A stretch of DNA of 64,000 nt from Gemmatimonadota bacterium. GTDB taxonomy: Bacteria > Gemmatimonadota > Gemmatimonadetes > Gemmatimonadales > Gemmatimonadaceae. The stretch lies in contig JAPLKS010000017.1 in the NCBI GenBank assembly GCA_026387915.1, forward strand, positions 1 through 64,000. Reading direction: 5' to 3'. The notes under the pieces were generated by a model, which was given only the letters and a program-made list of their open reading frames with translations, was not told where the DNA came from and made no database searches. The position numbers were made by a program, and so were the translations under genes. Of the stretch, positions 36,965 through 45,871 are shown one piece after another (within the stretch, counting starts at the first letter, position 1; every line of letters starts with the position of its first letter).

Positions 36965-38970
36965 GGTGTATCTCCCTTCTGCTCCCGACGGGAGCGGTTG
37001 CGGGACGGGTCCTGTTGTGAACGCTGTCCCTGAGCATCGCCGCGTGAACGCGACGATGAAGAAGTCTCTGCGAAAAGCGTGCCGGGCCGTGCGAGAGCAG
37101 CCGCGCCGGACGCGGCGAGACCGCGCGCGGAGTCGGGCGCCGAACTGCCGGCAATCAATGCCGAGGCGCGAACCCGCAGGGCGTCGGTCGACAACCCCCG
37201 CGCTTCGAGCGCCGAACTGAGTTCCTGAATCCGGTTGTTGATCTGTTCAGCGGTGGCGGCATCTCGTACGTCGATCGTGGCGCCCACAGTGGAGCCGCGC
37301 ACCCCGACGCGAATACGATCTTCGCCGCCCTCACCATTGTCCATCTTGAGCGTCATGAACGAGGCCGGCTGCGCGTCGCGCGCATCCTGCAGGGCGAGCA
37401 CCTGGTCCACACGCGATGCCGCGCTGGTACCCACAAGTCCCGATCCTTCCGTTGGTGTCACCAACGCACGCGTCATCTCACTGCCAATAGACCGAAGGTC
37501 GGCCAGGCGCGCTTCCGGAGTACGCGGCTCGCGCGAATCAGTCGGCGACGTCGATGCATCCGAGGCGCTCCGAACCGCAGCGCCTTGACGATCCGGTGCC
37601 GAACGCTCACGATCGCCACGCGTGCTGGCGTCGTTGCGCGTGCCGCCTACGGTCACCAGCGTGTCACTTGTGACCTGCGTTGCGGAGCCGGGCGTTGCGG
37701 AGCTGGGCGCTGCGGAGCCGGGCGTTCCTGTTGCGGCAACATTCGCCGCACGCGCCACGCCGGCCACAGCGGCAACAGCTGCCACACGGGCCACCCGCGC
37801 CACGTTCAGCGCGGCTGCCGACGCTGGCAATTCCTGCGTCAAGGACGCAACAGCTCTAGCGTTCGTGGCCGTGTCAGCGGCGGGGTTCACCGTCGCTGCA
37901 ATCTGCACGTCAGTCACAGTCGCAAACTTGCCAATGTCGCTCACCGAACGACCACCCGGCAGCTGCACATGTCCTGGGTCGCGCGGTCCGAGTGTCTGCA
38001 GCCCTTCTTCCTGCGCAACCTGGGCTAAGTGCTGATACCCAGCCGCATTGTCCCACTTACCGTCCACTACAAGATCTGCGGCGGCGCCAGCGGAGTGCTG
38101 CGACGCACGCGTCCAAGTGACCACCGGACCGGGACGTGTACGCCCCTGTTCGGCAAGATAATCCTGGCGCGTTTGACTTCTCCACGCCTCATTGACCGTG
38201 ACGTCGTGTCCGAACTCGTCCTTCATTCGCTCGATGACGCGTTCTACTTTCGCGCGGAACTCCGGCTGCAGCGAACTCACATCACGCACGATAAGTGTCG
38301 GATCAACCGCAGCGAGTGCGCGGCTGGCGTCGAGTGGAGATGCGCCCGCGGCGTTGGTTGCGGCTCCGGTCAAATCCGTCGACGAAGCATCGGTCGGAGC
38401 AGCGGTCGAAGCGTCGGCCGATGCGGCCTTCGCGTCGGTGGTCAACGCTGTGGCAGTTGCCGCAGCGGCATCTGCCGCCTTAGCATCTGCCGCCTTAGCA
38501 TCTGCCGCCTTAGCGTCAGAATCACCGGCTACGCGCGCGATCAGTTCACGTAGCGCATCGGTCGCGGCATGCCGTGGGGTCACAGCGCCAGCATTTTCGT
38601 CTACGAGCGCGGCCGAACTGGACGCCGCATCGGCTGTGGAAACATTCGCATCGCTCTGCACCGTGCCATCGCCAGACGACGACTGCGACGAAGCATCGAC
38701 CGGCATTTGCGCATTATCCGACGACACGGTCATGACCGAACCTTCGCTCGGGGGCAGGATCGTACCGTCACTCGAAACGTTGTCGCTCTCAGCGTTTGCG
38801 TTCGGCTTCAACACACGCGCGAGTAGCCCGGCAAAACGCGCGTGCGTAGCCGAGGGCAACGTACCATCCATCCGCTGCGAGTCCGCACCGCTCCCCGGCA
38901 TCGCCGAGAATGGCGCTCCTCCTCCCACGGGCGCGCCCGAAGGCGCGAAGGTCGGCATGACGTTGCTCAC
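36961..38970 (-). CDS. fliK: FliK-like hook-length protein with embedded M15-type peptidase domain
   Basis: Encodes 669 residues, between a MotE-like gene and flgD, the usual fliK position. The N-terminal 220 residues are low complexity (Ala/Asp/Ser, with AKAADAKAADAKAADA). Residues about 233-338 resemble a D-Ala-D-Ala peptidase/endolysin of the M15 superfamily: EAWRSQTRQDYLAEQGRTRP, then SQHSAGAAADL with candidate zinc ligands H292 and D299, and DPGHVQL with H334. The C-terminal part (about 545-625) is FliK-like (LKMDNGEGGEDRIRVGVRG, then INNRIQELSSALEARGL). FliK measures hook length and triggers the FlhB switch. A peptidoglycan hydrolase insert is unusual and may replace the enzyme missing from FlgJ. 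Confidence 0.8.
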   Translation of the reverse strand: MSNVMPTFAPSGAPVGGGAPFSAMPGSGADSQRMDGTLPSATHARFAGLLARVLKPNANAESDNVSSDGTILPPSEGSVMTVSSDNAQMPVDASSQSSSGDGTVQSDANVSTADAASSSAALVDENAGAVTPRHAATDALRELIARVAGDSDAKAADAKAADAKAADAAAATATALTTDAKAASADASTAAPTDASSTDLTGAATNAAGASPLDASRALAAVDPTLIVRDVSSLQPEFRAKVERVIERMKDEFGHDVTVNEAWRSQTRQDYLAEQGRTRPGPVVTWTRASQHSAGAAADLVVDGKWDNAAGYQHLAQVAQEEGLQTLGPRDPGHVQLPGGRSVSDIGKFATVTDVQIAATVNPAADTATNARAVASLTQELPASAAALNVARVARVAAVAAVAGVARAANVAATGTPGSAAPSSATPGSATQVTSDTLVTVGGTRNDASTRGDRERSAPDRQGAAVRSASDASTSPTDSREPRTPEARLADLRSIGSEMTRALVTPTEGSGLVGTSAASRVDQVLALQDARDAQPASFMTLKMDNGEGGEDRIRVGVRGSTVGATIDVRDAATAEQINNRIQELSSALEARGLSTDALRVRASALIAGSSAPDSARGLAASGAAALARPGTLFAETSSSSRSRGDAQGQRSQQDPSRNRSRREQKGDTP

Positions 38971-39590
38971 TTGGACGCAACCTTACCCTTGAGCAGCACT
39001 TTACTCAGAGCGGCCGCGCGTGCTGCGGGCATCATCGTCATCACCTCACCGGCCTTCTTGTCTGGCAAGGCGCCGAGGATGGTCAGGACATCGGCTTCAT
39101 CCATCTGCTCGAGCACTTTCGCCGCGTCCTTTGAAGACATCGTACTAAAGATTTTCGATAGACGTCCACCGGCCACAATATTCGGTGATCCAACAGTCGC
39201 GGGCGCGGGTGCTGCCACCTTTGCTGCGGGAGTGGCGGGCGCTGTCTTTTTCGATTCTGGGGCGCTCACGACTTTCGCATCCGACCCGGCAACCTTTGCC
39301 GTAGCAGGCGCGGCCATCGGCTCGGCCTTGGCCGGTGCGGCAGCTTCCTTCGTGGCTTCGGCGCTGGCGGGCTCAACAGCGGCCGCCTCCGGAAGCGCGG
39401 CGGCCTTTGCAAGCTCTTCACTTGGGGCTGCGGCTGTCGGTGCTTTCGCCTTTGCGAGACTGTCTGTCTTCGCCGCAAGCTTCTTCGTCGCTTCCGCAAC
39501 GGCAGCCTTTTCCCGTTGCACGACGACGGCGATACTACCGCCCAGTCCGAGTGCAAAAAGAATAGCAGCGATGATAATGGACTTTTTCAT
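38967..39590 (-). CDS. MotE/FlbB-like flagellar protein with MgtE-N-type domain
   Basis: Encodes 207 residues: one N-terminal transmembrane helix (SIIIAAILFALGLGGSIAVVV), a long Ala/Lys/Pro-rich linker, and a C-terminal helical domain (LSKIFSTMSSKDAAKVLEQMDEADVLTILGALPDKKAGEVMTMM) of the MgtE-N/FliG-M type. This is the layout of MotE/FlbB periplasmic motor proteins that stabilise stators. Gene order fliJ - this gene - fliK is common for that family. It overlaps both neighbours by 4 bases. Confidence 0.7.
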   Translation of the reverse strand: MKKSIIIAAILFALGLGGSIAVVVQREKAAVAEATKKLAAKTDSLAKAKAPTAAAPSEELAKAAALPEAAAVEPASAEATKEAAAPAKAEPMAAPATAKVAGSDAKVVSAPESKKTAPATPAAKVAAPAPATVGSPNIVAGGRLSKIFSTMSSKDAAKVLEQMDEADVLTILGALPDKKAGEVMTMMPAARAAALSKVLLKGKVASK

Positions 39591-40066
39591 TGATCGTCGT
39601 TCGTTTGAGAAGCCTGCCTGCCGTTATCCATAAAGCGCGTGCGGCCAATGCCATCCATCACATCCCGCTCCGCCCGTGCATCTTCCACCTTCCAGCTCTC
39701 CAGCTGACGCTCGCGCAGGCGGTCCAACACTCGCCTATCCCGCACACGCTCGCCGAGCTTACCCTGTTTCTCCTGCACACTCCGTTCCGCAGCCGCGACC
39801 AACTCGGCGGCGCCGACGATTCGGGTGTCGAGCTGCTCCATCAGAAATGCCACCTGCCGGATCGCGCCGATGGTCTGCGACTGACCCAGACCGGGGAGCA
39901 TGACATCGCGTGCCTCGGCGCGGCGTTCCGCCAAGGCGTCCTTGTTGAGTCGCGCAGCCGACTCGGCGTTGTTCGCCGTCGCAAGTTCAACGGCTGCTTC
40001 ACGTTCGGCTTTCTGCCGCATCGTGAGTAGACGTTGAAGTGCAAATCGGAAACGCGGCGCGGTCAT
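39587..40066 (-). CDS. fliJ: Flagellar export protein FliJ
   Basis: Encodes 159 residues, an almost continuous coiled coil: FALQRLLTMRQKAEREAAVELATANNAE, then ELVAAAERSVQEKQGKLGERVRDRRVLDRLRERQLE. It lies directly after fliI with a 4-base overlap. FliJ is the stalk-like subunit linking the FliI ATPase to FlhA. The name rests on position plus coiled-coil structure. Confidence 0.82.
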   Translation of the reverse strand: MTAPRFRFALQRLLTMRQKAEREAAVELATANNAESAARLNKDALAERRAEARDVMLPGLGQSQTIGAIRQVAFLMEQLDTRIVGAAELVAAAERSVQEKQGKLGERVRDRRVLDRLRERQLESWKVEDARAERDVMDGIGRTRFMDNGRQASQTNDDQ

Positions 40067-41400
40067 GCCACGGACCTACGGTTACATGCGGCGTCGATCT
40101 TTGCGGCGAGCGCAATCAACTGACTCCGCGCGTCGCCAAACACCGTGTGTTCGAGCGGCGTCTGCCGAAGGAAGTTCAGGATAGGTTCACGCAACTGAAT
40201 GGCGGCGTCCACCATCGGATCACTCCCCTTGGCGTACGCGCCCACGAGAATCAGGTCTTCTTTCTCGCGGAATGCCGCTTCGCAGCGCATGAGCGTGAGC
40301 ACGGCCTGCTGGTGCTCTTTCGTCGTGACATGGTCTTTCACGCGGCTCTTACTGTCGAGCACGTCAATCGACGGATAATGCGCGCCGGCGGCGAGCTTAC
40401 GGGTCAGAACGATATGGCCGTCGAGAATGGATCGCGCAGCGTCGGCCACGGGCTCGTTGAAGTCGTCGCCGTCCACAAGCACCGTATAGATGCCAGTGAT
40501 ACCACCCTTGGCGCCGTTGCCGGCACGTTCGAGCAAGCGCGGTAGCGCCGCGAACACCGAGGGCGGATAGCCCTTTGTAGTTGGCGGCTCGCCAATAGCC
40601 AAACCGATCTCGCGCCACGCCATCGCAACGCGCGTCACGGAATCAACCATCAGCAACACTTGCTTGCCCTGATCGCGGAAATATTCAGCGATGGCCGTAG
40701 CCACCAACGCACCGCGTGCGCGAACGAGCGCGGCCTGGTCGCCGGTTGCTACGACAATCACCGAGCGGGCGAGTCCTTCGGGGCCGAGAGAGTTTTCAAT
40801 GAAGTCGCGCACTTCGCGACCACGTTCGCCGAGCAAGGCAATGACGTTGACGTCGGCCTTGGCCTGGCGCGCAATCATGCCGAGTAGCGTACTCTTGCCC
40901 ACGCCCGAACCGGCGAAGATGCCCACGCGCTGGCCGCGACCGATGGTCAGCAGGCCGTCCACGGTGCGCACGCCCGTCTCCATCGGCTGGTCAATGACCT
41001 GGCGATGCAAGGGGTTCGGCGGCTCCGCGGAGAGCGGCATGCGTTCTGTGAAGTCGAGTTTGGGGCCGCCGTCAATCGGCTGGCCGAGTCCGTTGAGCAC
41101 GCGGCCGAGCAGGCCCGGGCCCACGTCAACACCAAACGAACGGCCGAGCGGCACCACCATCGAACCGGGGTGAATGCCCTCGAGTTCGCCGAGTGACATG
41201 AGTAAGACACCTTTGTCGTGAAAGCCGCACACTTCGGCCAGCACAGAGCGTCCTTCGGTCAACGACGAAATCCGGCAGATCTCGCCGAGTCCGACGTCAA
41301 TGCCCACGGCCTCCACGACGAGTCCGGTGATGCGAACGACGCGACCATACCGCGCGAGGCGCGGCAGATCGGCGATGCGGCGAGCGAGCAACTCAGGCAT
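40063..41400 (-). CDS. fliI: Flagellum-specific ATPase FliI
   Basis: Encodes 445 residues. Walker A FAGSGVGKST, Walker B-type VLLMVDSVTRVAMAWREIGLAIGEPPTTKGYPPSVFAALPRLLERAG, and the VDGDDFNEPVADAARSILDGHIVLTR block define the F1-like type III ATPase family. It energises substrate unfolding and release at the export gate with FliH (inhibitor) and FliJ. It overlaps fliH and fliJ by a few bases. Confidence 0.96.
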   Translation of the reverse strand: MPELLARRIADLPRLARYGRVVRITGLVVEAVGIDVGLGEICRISSLTEGRSVLAEVCGFHDKGVLLMSLGELEGIHPGSMVVPLGRSFGVDVGPGLLGRVLNGLGQPIDGGPKLDFTERMPLSAEPPNPLHRQVIDQPMETGVRTVDGLLTIGRGQRVGIFAGSGVGKSTLLGMIARQAKADVNVIALLGERGREVRDFIENSLGPEGLARSVIVVATGDQAALVRARGALVATAIAEYFRDQGKQVLLMVDSVTRVAMAWREIGLAIGEPPTTKGYPPSVFAALPRLLERAGNGAKGGITGIYTVLVDGDDFNEPVADAARSILDGHIVLTRKLAAGAHYPSIDVLDSKSRVKDHVTTKEHQQAVLTLMRCEAAFREKEDLILVGAYAKGSDPMVDAAIQLREPILNFLRQTPLEHTVFGDARSQLIALAAKIDAACNRRSVA

Positions 41401-42061
41401 TGGTGGAGGTGTAGGCGAGGCGGCGGTACGCGCGTTCGAGCGCAGTGTCTACGCGACCATCGATGATCCGATCGCGGCCTTCAACGACGCAGCCACCCGT
41501 CGAGATGCGGTGATCGGCAATCCAGTGCGATTCGCGACGCGGCCCAAGGTCGGCCTGATCGAGGCCGCCGTGGGCTTCGATCAATGCGAGATCGTTGGGA
41601 TTGACACGAATGCGAACCGCCTGATCAATCGGGAACTCACCAAGCGCGCGGCGCACGAGCTTCAGCACGATGCCTTCGTCGGACGCGATTTCACGGTCAA
41701 TCACGTGTCGCGCGATGATGGTGGCCAAGGCCGCGATATTTTCTTCGATCGATCCATTCCAACGTTCTTCGTTCGTGCGAAGCACGTTCAGGGCGTCTTC
41801 TGCGGCGCGCAACACGTGCTGCAAACGCGCGTGTTCGCCTTCCTCGCCTTCACGACGTCCTTCTTCAAAGCCGAGCGCGTAGGCATCGGACAGTTCTTTG
41901 TCGCGCAAACGCTGTGCTTCGGCAGCCGGATCGAGGCGCGGAGTGGGGACCCCAAAGGCGTCGAACGCTGGCCGGCCGCCGCCGAGATCGTCGGGACTCC
42001 ACGTAGACGTGGTGCCCGCCAACCCAGCGTGCCGGAAGCTGGAAGCGTTACGAAACGACAA
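41393..42061 (-). CDS. fliH: Flagellar assembly protein FliH
   Basis: Encodes about 222 residues if the TTG at 42061 is used, which overlaps the fliG stop by 14 bases. The frame stays open to a TTG at 42127 and no start has a clear ribosome site, so the N-terminus is uncertain. Conserved parts are the helical DAYALGFEEGRREGEEGEHARLQHVLRAAED and the C-terminal LVRRALGEFPIDQAVRIRVNPNDLALIEAHGG, typical of FliH/YscL. It regulates FliI and docks it to the C-ring. Confidence 0.85.
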   Translation of the reverse strand: MSFRNASSFRHAGLAGTTSTWSPDDLGGGRPAFDAFGVPTPRLDPAAEAQRLRDKELSDAYALGFEEGRREGEEGEHARLQHVLRAAEDALNVLRTNEERWNGSIEENIAALATIIARHVIDREIASDEGIVLKLVRRALGEFPIDQAVRIRVNPNDLALIEAHGGLDQADLGPRRESHWIADHRISTGGCVVEGRDRIIDGRVDTALERAYRRLAYTSTNA

Positions 42062-43085
42062 TGTCGTTTGCCGAGGCGTTGAGGACGATTTCTCCGGCCT
42101 CTTCGAGTACGCGAGCCTGAGCAACAATGGCCGCCTGTGCCGCTTCGACTTCCTTCATGCGTACCGGTCCCAGCATTTCCATTTCGTCCTTGAGCCCGGT
42201 GACGGCGCGCTGCGACATCTGCGCCATGATGCGGGTCTTGAGTTCCGCGCTCGCGCCCTTGAGGGCAAGAGCGAGTGTTTTGGTATCGATATCTTTGAGG
42301 ACGCGCTGAATAGCGGGATCTTCGAGCTGGATCATGTCCTCGAACACGAACATCAAGTTCTTGATCTGCGTCGAAAGCTCGCTGTCGTGCTCGGCGACCT
42401 TCTCGAGAATCGCCTGCATGAGTCCACCCTGCACGAGATTGAGCACGGCCGCCACGGCCGCCGGCCCACCGGCGAGCGCCATCCCCGCCTGAAAGTCGAG
42501 GTCGATGTCGGTGCCCAGGGAGCGTTCGATGAGCATCAACATTTCTGGCGACACCTTCTCCATCTTCGCCATGCGGTAGGCCACGTCGGTGGAGAGGGCC
42601 GGATCAAATTCCTTGAACACCGCCGCGGTCTGCGGCGGCGCGAGATGCGCGAGAATCAGCGCGATCGTCTGGGGGTGTTCATTGCGGAACGTGTTGGCAA
42701 TCTGCACCGGGTCTGCCGTGCGCAGGCGCTGCAGCCCCGCGTTGTCGGACAGCTGGCTTACGACGCGTTTGAGAATGCCCTGCGCTTTCTGTGCGCCAAA
42801 GGCCTTCTCTAGAATTTCCTTGCAATAGTCCACGCCGCCCGTGGAGAGCGCCTCGCTGGCGACGGCCGTCTCGACCCATTCCAGCAACACCTGTTCGGCG
42901 GCGGCCGGCTCGACACGATCCATACGCGCAATCTCAAAGGAGATCGCTTCCACTTCGTCGCCGCTCAACTTCTGCGTGATCTTCGCGGCCTGTTCAGCAC
43001 CGAGTGCCATGCACAGAATCGCCGCCTTCTGGCGACCATTGTAGCGCGGCTTTCCATCGTCGTGTAGGCGGATGGCCTGTGCCAT
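42048..43085 (-). CDS. fliG: Flagellar motor switch protein FliG
   Basis: Encodes 345 residues. It contains the middle-domain EHPQ motif (NEHPQTIALILAHLAPPQTAAVFKEFDP) and the C-terminal torque helix region (FVFEDMIQLEDPAIQRVLKDIDTKTLALALKGASAELKTRIMAQMSQRAVTGLKDEMEMLGPVRMKEVEAAQ) with the charged residues that contact MotA. It is the rotor part of the switch complex, three bases downstream of fliF. Confidence 0.96.
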   Translation of the reverse strand: MAQAIRLHDDGKPRYNGRQKAAILCMALGAEQAAKITQKLSGDEVEAISFEIARMDRVEPAAAEQVLLEWVETAVASEALSTGGVDYCKEILEKAFGAQKAQGILKRVVSQLSDNAGLQRLRTADPVQIANTFRNEHPQTIALILAHLAPPQTAAVFKEFDPALSTDVAYRMAKMEKVSPEMLMLIERSLGTDIDLDFQAGMALAGGPAAVAAVLNLVQGGLMQAILEKVAEHDSELSTQIKNLMFVFEDMIQLEDPAIQRVLKDIDTKTLALALKGASAELKTRIMAQMSQRAVTGLKDEMEMLGPVRMKEVEAAQAAIVAQARVLEEAGEIVLNASANDIVVS

Positions 43086-43088
43086 GGT

Positions 43089-44624
43089 TTATGCCTCTTC
43101 CTTCATCCAAGTCTTCAGCAACCGCGCGGCACTATCGGGATCCTTCGAGACCGTGTGGACTACGCGATCACGAAGTTCGGTGTCGGCTTCTGGGAACTCA
43201 AACCGGCTCGCCGCAGGCGCCTTGAGCGCCTGACGCACCGGCGCATCGGCTCCCGCCGAAAGCGCAGCGGGCGAGCCAACACCGGCGAGCGCGAGCTGCG
43301 CGCCACGCCCGCCGCCAGTCGTGCCCTTACCCTTGAGCGACTTCATCGCCGCCATCGCGAGCACAAACGCCAGCAAGAGACCGACACCCGTGAGTACTGG
43401 GCGCTGGAACTGCTCCACACGCTGCGCCATGTCCGGCGCCGGCGCGGGTTCAAAGACGGTCTTTGGCGTTTCGAACTGCTGACTCGCCACACTCACTACG
43501 TCTCCACGGGCACTATCGACACCCACGGCGCTACGGACGAGCATCTCAATGCGCGCCAGTTCTTCGGCCGTGCGTGCCTTGTAGCGGGGAATCGTATCGG
43601 CCGCGCCGCTCTGGGCAATGCGCTTGTCGTTGATCAGCACCGCCACCGTGAGCCGCTTGATGTTGCCAATGGCGCCCGAGAAGACTTCAGTGCTCTTGGA
43701 GTTTTCGTAGCTATTGGCCACGTTCGTGCTGGCCGCGCCGCCCTGTGCACCAGGCGTGATTTCGTTTTTCTGTTCGTTGGTGAGCGCCTGCTTGTCAGGA
43801 TTGATCTCCTGCACCGTGCGCTCCACTTTGTCGAAGTTGATCGCGGCCGACACACGCACGCTGGCGTTGTTGTGACCGACCATCTCCGAAATAAGATCCT
43901 GCGCTTTCTTTTCGAGGTACTTCTCCACGTCCTGCTGCACGCGCAGCTGCTTGCTGCTCAAGCCAAGCGCTGTGCCGCCGTCGTTGGGTTCAGAGAAGAG
44001 GCGTCCCGTTTCGTCGTGAATGCTGACGTTGTCCGGGCCAAGTCCGTCGACGCTCGACGATACCAGATGCGCGATGCCGGCCACGACTTCCGGGGCCGGC
44101 TGTCCGCCACTGCGCATCGCGATCAGCACCGACGCCGTTGCCGGACGGTCATCGGCGCGGCGAAACGCGGGCTGCTCCGAAATGGCGAGGTGAACCTCAG
44201 CGCGCTCAATGCCGCGCATGCGGCCAATCGTGCGCTCGAGTTCTCCCTCAAGCGCGCGACGATAATTCACGCGCTGCGTAAAGTCGTTCCATCCCCAGCT
44301 CGGCCGGTCAAACAGCTCGAGCCCTGGACGATTGCCGCCTGGGAGTCCGTCCTTCGCCAGCGCCACGCGGGCGCGCGCCAAGTCCGTTTCGGCGACAAGA
44401 ATTTCCGCGCCACCACGTGCGAGCTCGTACTTGATGCCAGCCTGCGTGAGCCGGTCGGCGAGTTCCGAGGCCGTCTGTAGCGGCACGTTCGTAATGGCCG
44501 GCACCATCGTCGGCGCGGTCGCGACACGTGAGGCGACGAGAATCAGCACGGCAACACCGAGGCCGACAGCGCCGATCAACACTCGGCGCAACCCTCCAAC
44601 GCGGTCGATCAGTTCGTTGAGCAT
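43089..44624 (-). CDS. fliF: Flagellar MS-ring protein FliF
   Basis: Encodes 511 residues. There are two transmembrane helices, near the N-terminus (RVLIGAVGLGVAVLILVASRVA) and at about 415-435 (RPVLTGVGLLLAFVLAMAAM). Between them are ring-building domains (ELARGGAEILVAETDLARARVALAKDGLPG, ALEGELERTIGRMRGIERAEVHLAISEQPAFRRADDRPATASVLI). The C-terminal tail (EADTELRDRVVHTVSKDPDSAARLLKTWMKEEA) is the FliG-binding site. Confidence 0.96.
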   Translation of the reverse strand: MLNELIDRVGGLRRVLIGAVGLGVAVLILVASRVATAPTMVPAITNVPLQTASELADRLTQAGIKYELARGGAEILVAETDLARARVALAKDGLPGGNRPGLELFDRPSWGWNDFTQRVNYRRALEGELERTIGRMRGIERAEVHLAISEQPAFRRADDRPATASVLIAMRSGGQPAPEVVAGIAHLVSSSVDGLGPDNVSIHDETGRLFSEPNDGGTALGLSSKQLRVQQDVEKYLEKKAQDLISEMVGHNNASVRVSAAINFDKVERTVQEINPDKQALTNEQKNEITPGAQGGAASTNVANSYENSKSTEVFSGAIGNIKRLTVAVLINDKRIAQSGAADTIPRYKARTAEELARIEMLVRSAVGVDSARGDVVSVASQQFETPKTVFEPAPAPDMAQRVEQFQRPVLTGVGLLLAFVLAMAAMKSLKGKGTTGGGRGAQLALAGVGSPAALSAGADAPVRQALKAPAASRFEFPEADTELRDRVVHTVSKDPDSAARLLKTWMKEEA

Positions 44625-44631
44625 CTAACCG

Positions 44632-44970
44632 TCAACCCTGCATGTTGGCGAGCGTGCGATACGCTTCGGTGAATTTGTTGCGGACCTCAATCAGCATCTG
44701 CAGCGAGATCTGCGCTTCTTCGGTTGCGGCCATCACTTGATGGATTTCGACGTTGTCGCCGCGAATGAACGCGCCGAGCGTGTCGGCCGCCTTGTCCTGC
44801 TGGGCGCCCACATCATTCAGCGCACGCTTGAGCGAATCGCCGAACGACGAACCGTCGTTGCCACCGAGCAGCGGTACCTGCCTCGCACCGGTGTCACCGA
44901 GGCCTTGGCCGATCTTGGTGGACAGTCCCTGCGTGAATCGCGACGCCGCTGCGCCAATTGGATCGCTCAT
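44632..44970 (-). CDS. fliE: Flagellar hook-basal body complex protein FliE
   Basis: Encodes 112 residues. FGDSLKRALNDVGAQQDKAADTLGAFIRGDNVEIHQVMAATEEAQISLQMLIEVRNKFTEAYRTLANMQG matches FliE along its full length. It joins the MS ring to the rod. It lies 7 bases upstream of fliF in transcription order. Confidence 0.93.
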   Translation of the reverse strand: MSDPIGAAASRFTQGLSTKIGQGLGDTGARQVPLLGGNDGSSFGDSLKRALNDVGAQQDKAADTLGAFIRGDNVEIHQVMAATEEAQISLQMLIEVRNKFTEAYRTLANMQG

Positions 44971-44972
44971 AA

Positions 44973-45326
44973 TCAGGCCCTGATGTCGAGTCGGCGACCG
45001 CGAATCGGCGGCGCGTTGGTGGTCGGGGTCTTCAGATTCATGACTTTCGAATACGTCAGCGGACCAGAGCTCGCCGAGCGCGCAAAGAAGTTGCGCTCTT
45101 CATTCGTGAGGATGCTCCAGAGCGCCGGATCGGTGCCCGCCGGCGCCTGCACACCACTCGCCGTGACGGCCGGGCGCTGCGCGTTGGCGGCACTGTCCAG
45201 TTTCGAGCTGTCAGCGCGCGTGCCCAAGGCGCGAGTTGCTTCGCCGTTGGCAGGACGCGTCTGCGTCTGATCGAGGCGCGCGGTGAGCGCGTCGCGGAGA
45301 GAGTTGTTGACGCCGGAAAGACTCAT
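44973..45326 (-). CDS. Unrecognised 117-residue protein in the flagellar operon
   Basis: A small protein inserted between flgC and fliE, 2 bases from fliE and 11 from flgC. The first 70 residues are polar and probably disordered (LRDALTARLDQTQTRPANGEA). The C-terminal half has DPALWSILTNEERNFFARSASSGPLTYSKVMNL. I do not recognise a named family. Position among early rod and MS-ring genes suggests an export substrate, chaperone or rod-assembly factor. There is no signal peptide or transmembrane segment. Confidence 0.65.
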   Translation of the reverse strand: MSLSGVNNSLRDALTARLDQTQTRPANGEATRALGTRADSSKLDSAANAQRPAVTASGVQAPAGTDPALWSILTNEERNFFARSASSGPLTYSKVMNLKTPTTNAPPIRGRRLDIRA

Positions 45327-45337
45327 CTGGATATCTC

Positions 45338-45868
45338 TTAGATGTCGATGCTGCGACGCAGCATCGACTTAGTGGCCTGAAACACGGTCGCGTTCGCCTC
45401 GTACATCCGGCGCGCATCCATCAAGTCAACGATCTCATCGGTCACGCGCACGTTCGGATAGCGCACATAGCCATCCTTGTTGGCATCCGGATGACTCGGG
45501 TCGTACACGAGCGGTCCTTCGCGCGCGTCTTCGGTGATGGCCGTGACCTGCACGCCGGCCGCGCGATCGGCGGGCGCATTGCCCACCACCGAGTCCGGCG
45601 TCACCGACGTCACGCCGGCCACACCGCTCGCACTCGCATAGGCCTCGCTGAACTGCGACGGATCTGCGGCCTGCATTTCCACCACGCGACGACGATACGG
45701 GCCACCACCTTCGGTGCGCGTCGTTTCGGCGTTGGCGATGTTGGTGGCGATGGTTTCCATCCGCACGCGCTGCGCGGAGAGTCCGCTCGCGGCAATACCC
45801 AGTGTGCGAAACATCGGCCGCGCGAGCGGCTGCACACCGGTGGGAAGAAATCCGATGGGTTTTGGCAT
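45338..45868 (-). CDS. flgC: Flagellar proximal rod protein FlgC
   Basis: Encodes 176 residues. MFRTLGIAASGLSAQRVRMETIATNIANAETTRTEGGGPYRRRVVEMQ and the C-terminal YVRYPNVRVTDEIVDLMDARRMYEANATVFQATKSMLRRSIDI are canonical FlgC. It has about 18 extra residues before MFRTLG (MPKPIGFLPTGVQPLARP); initiation could be at that internal Met. It lies three bases after flgB. Confidence 0.94.
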   Translation of the reverse strand: MPKPIGFLPTGVQPLARPMFRTLGIAASGLSAQRVRMETIATNIANAETTRTEGGGPYRRRVVEMQAADPSQFSEAYASASGVAGVTSVTPDSVVGNAPADRAAGVQVTAITEDAREGPLVYDPSHPDANKDGYVRYPNVRVTDEIVDLMDARRMYEANATVFQATKSMLRRSIDI

Positions 45869-45871
45869 GGC

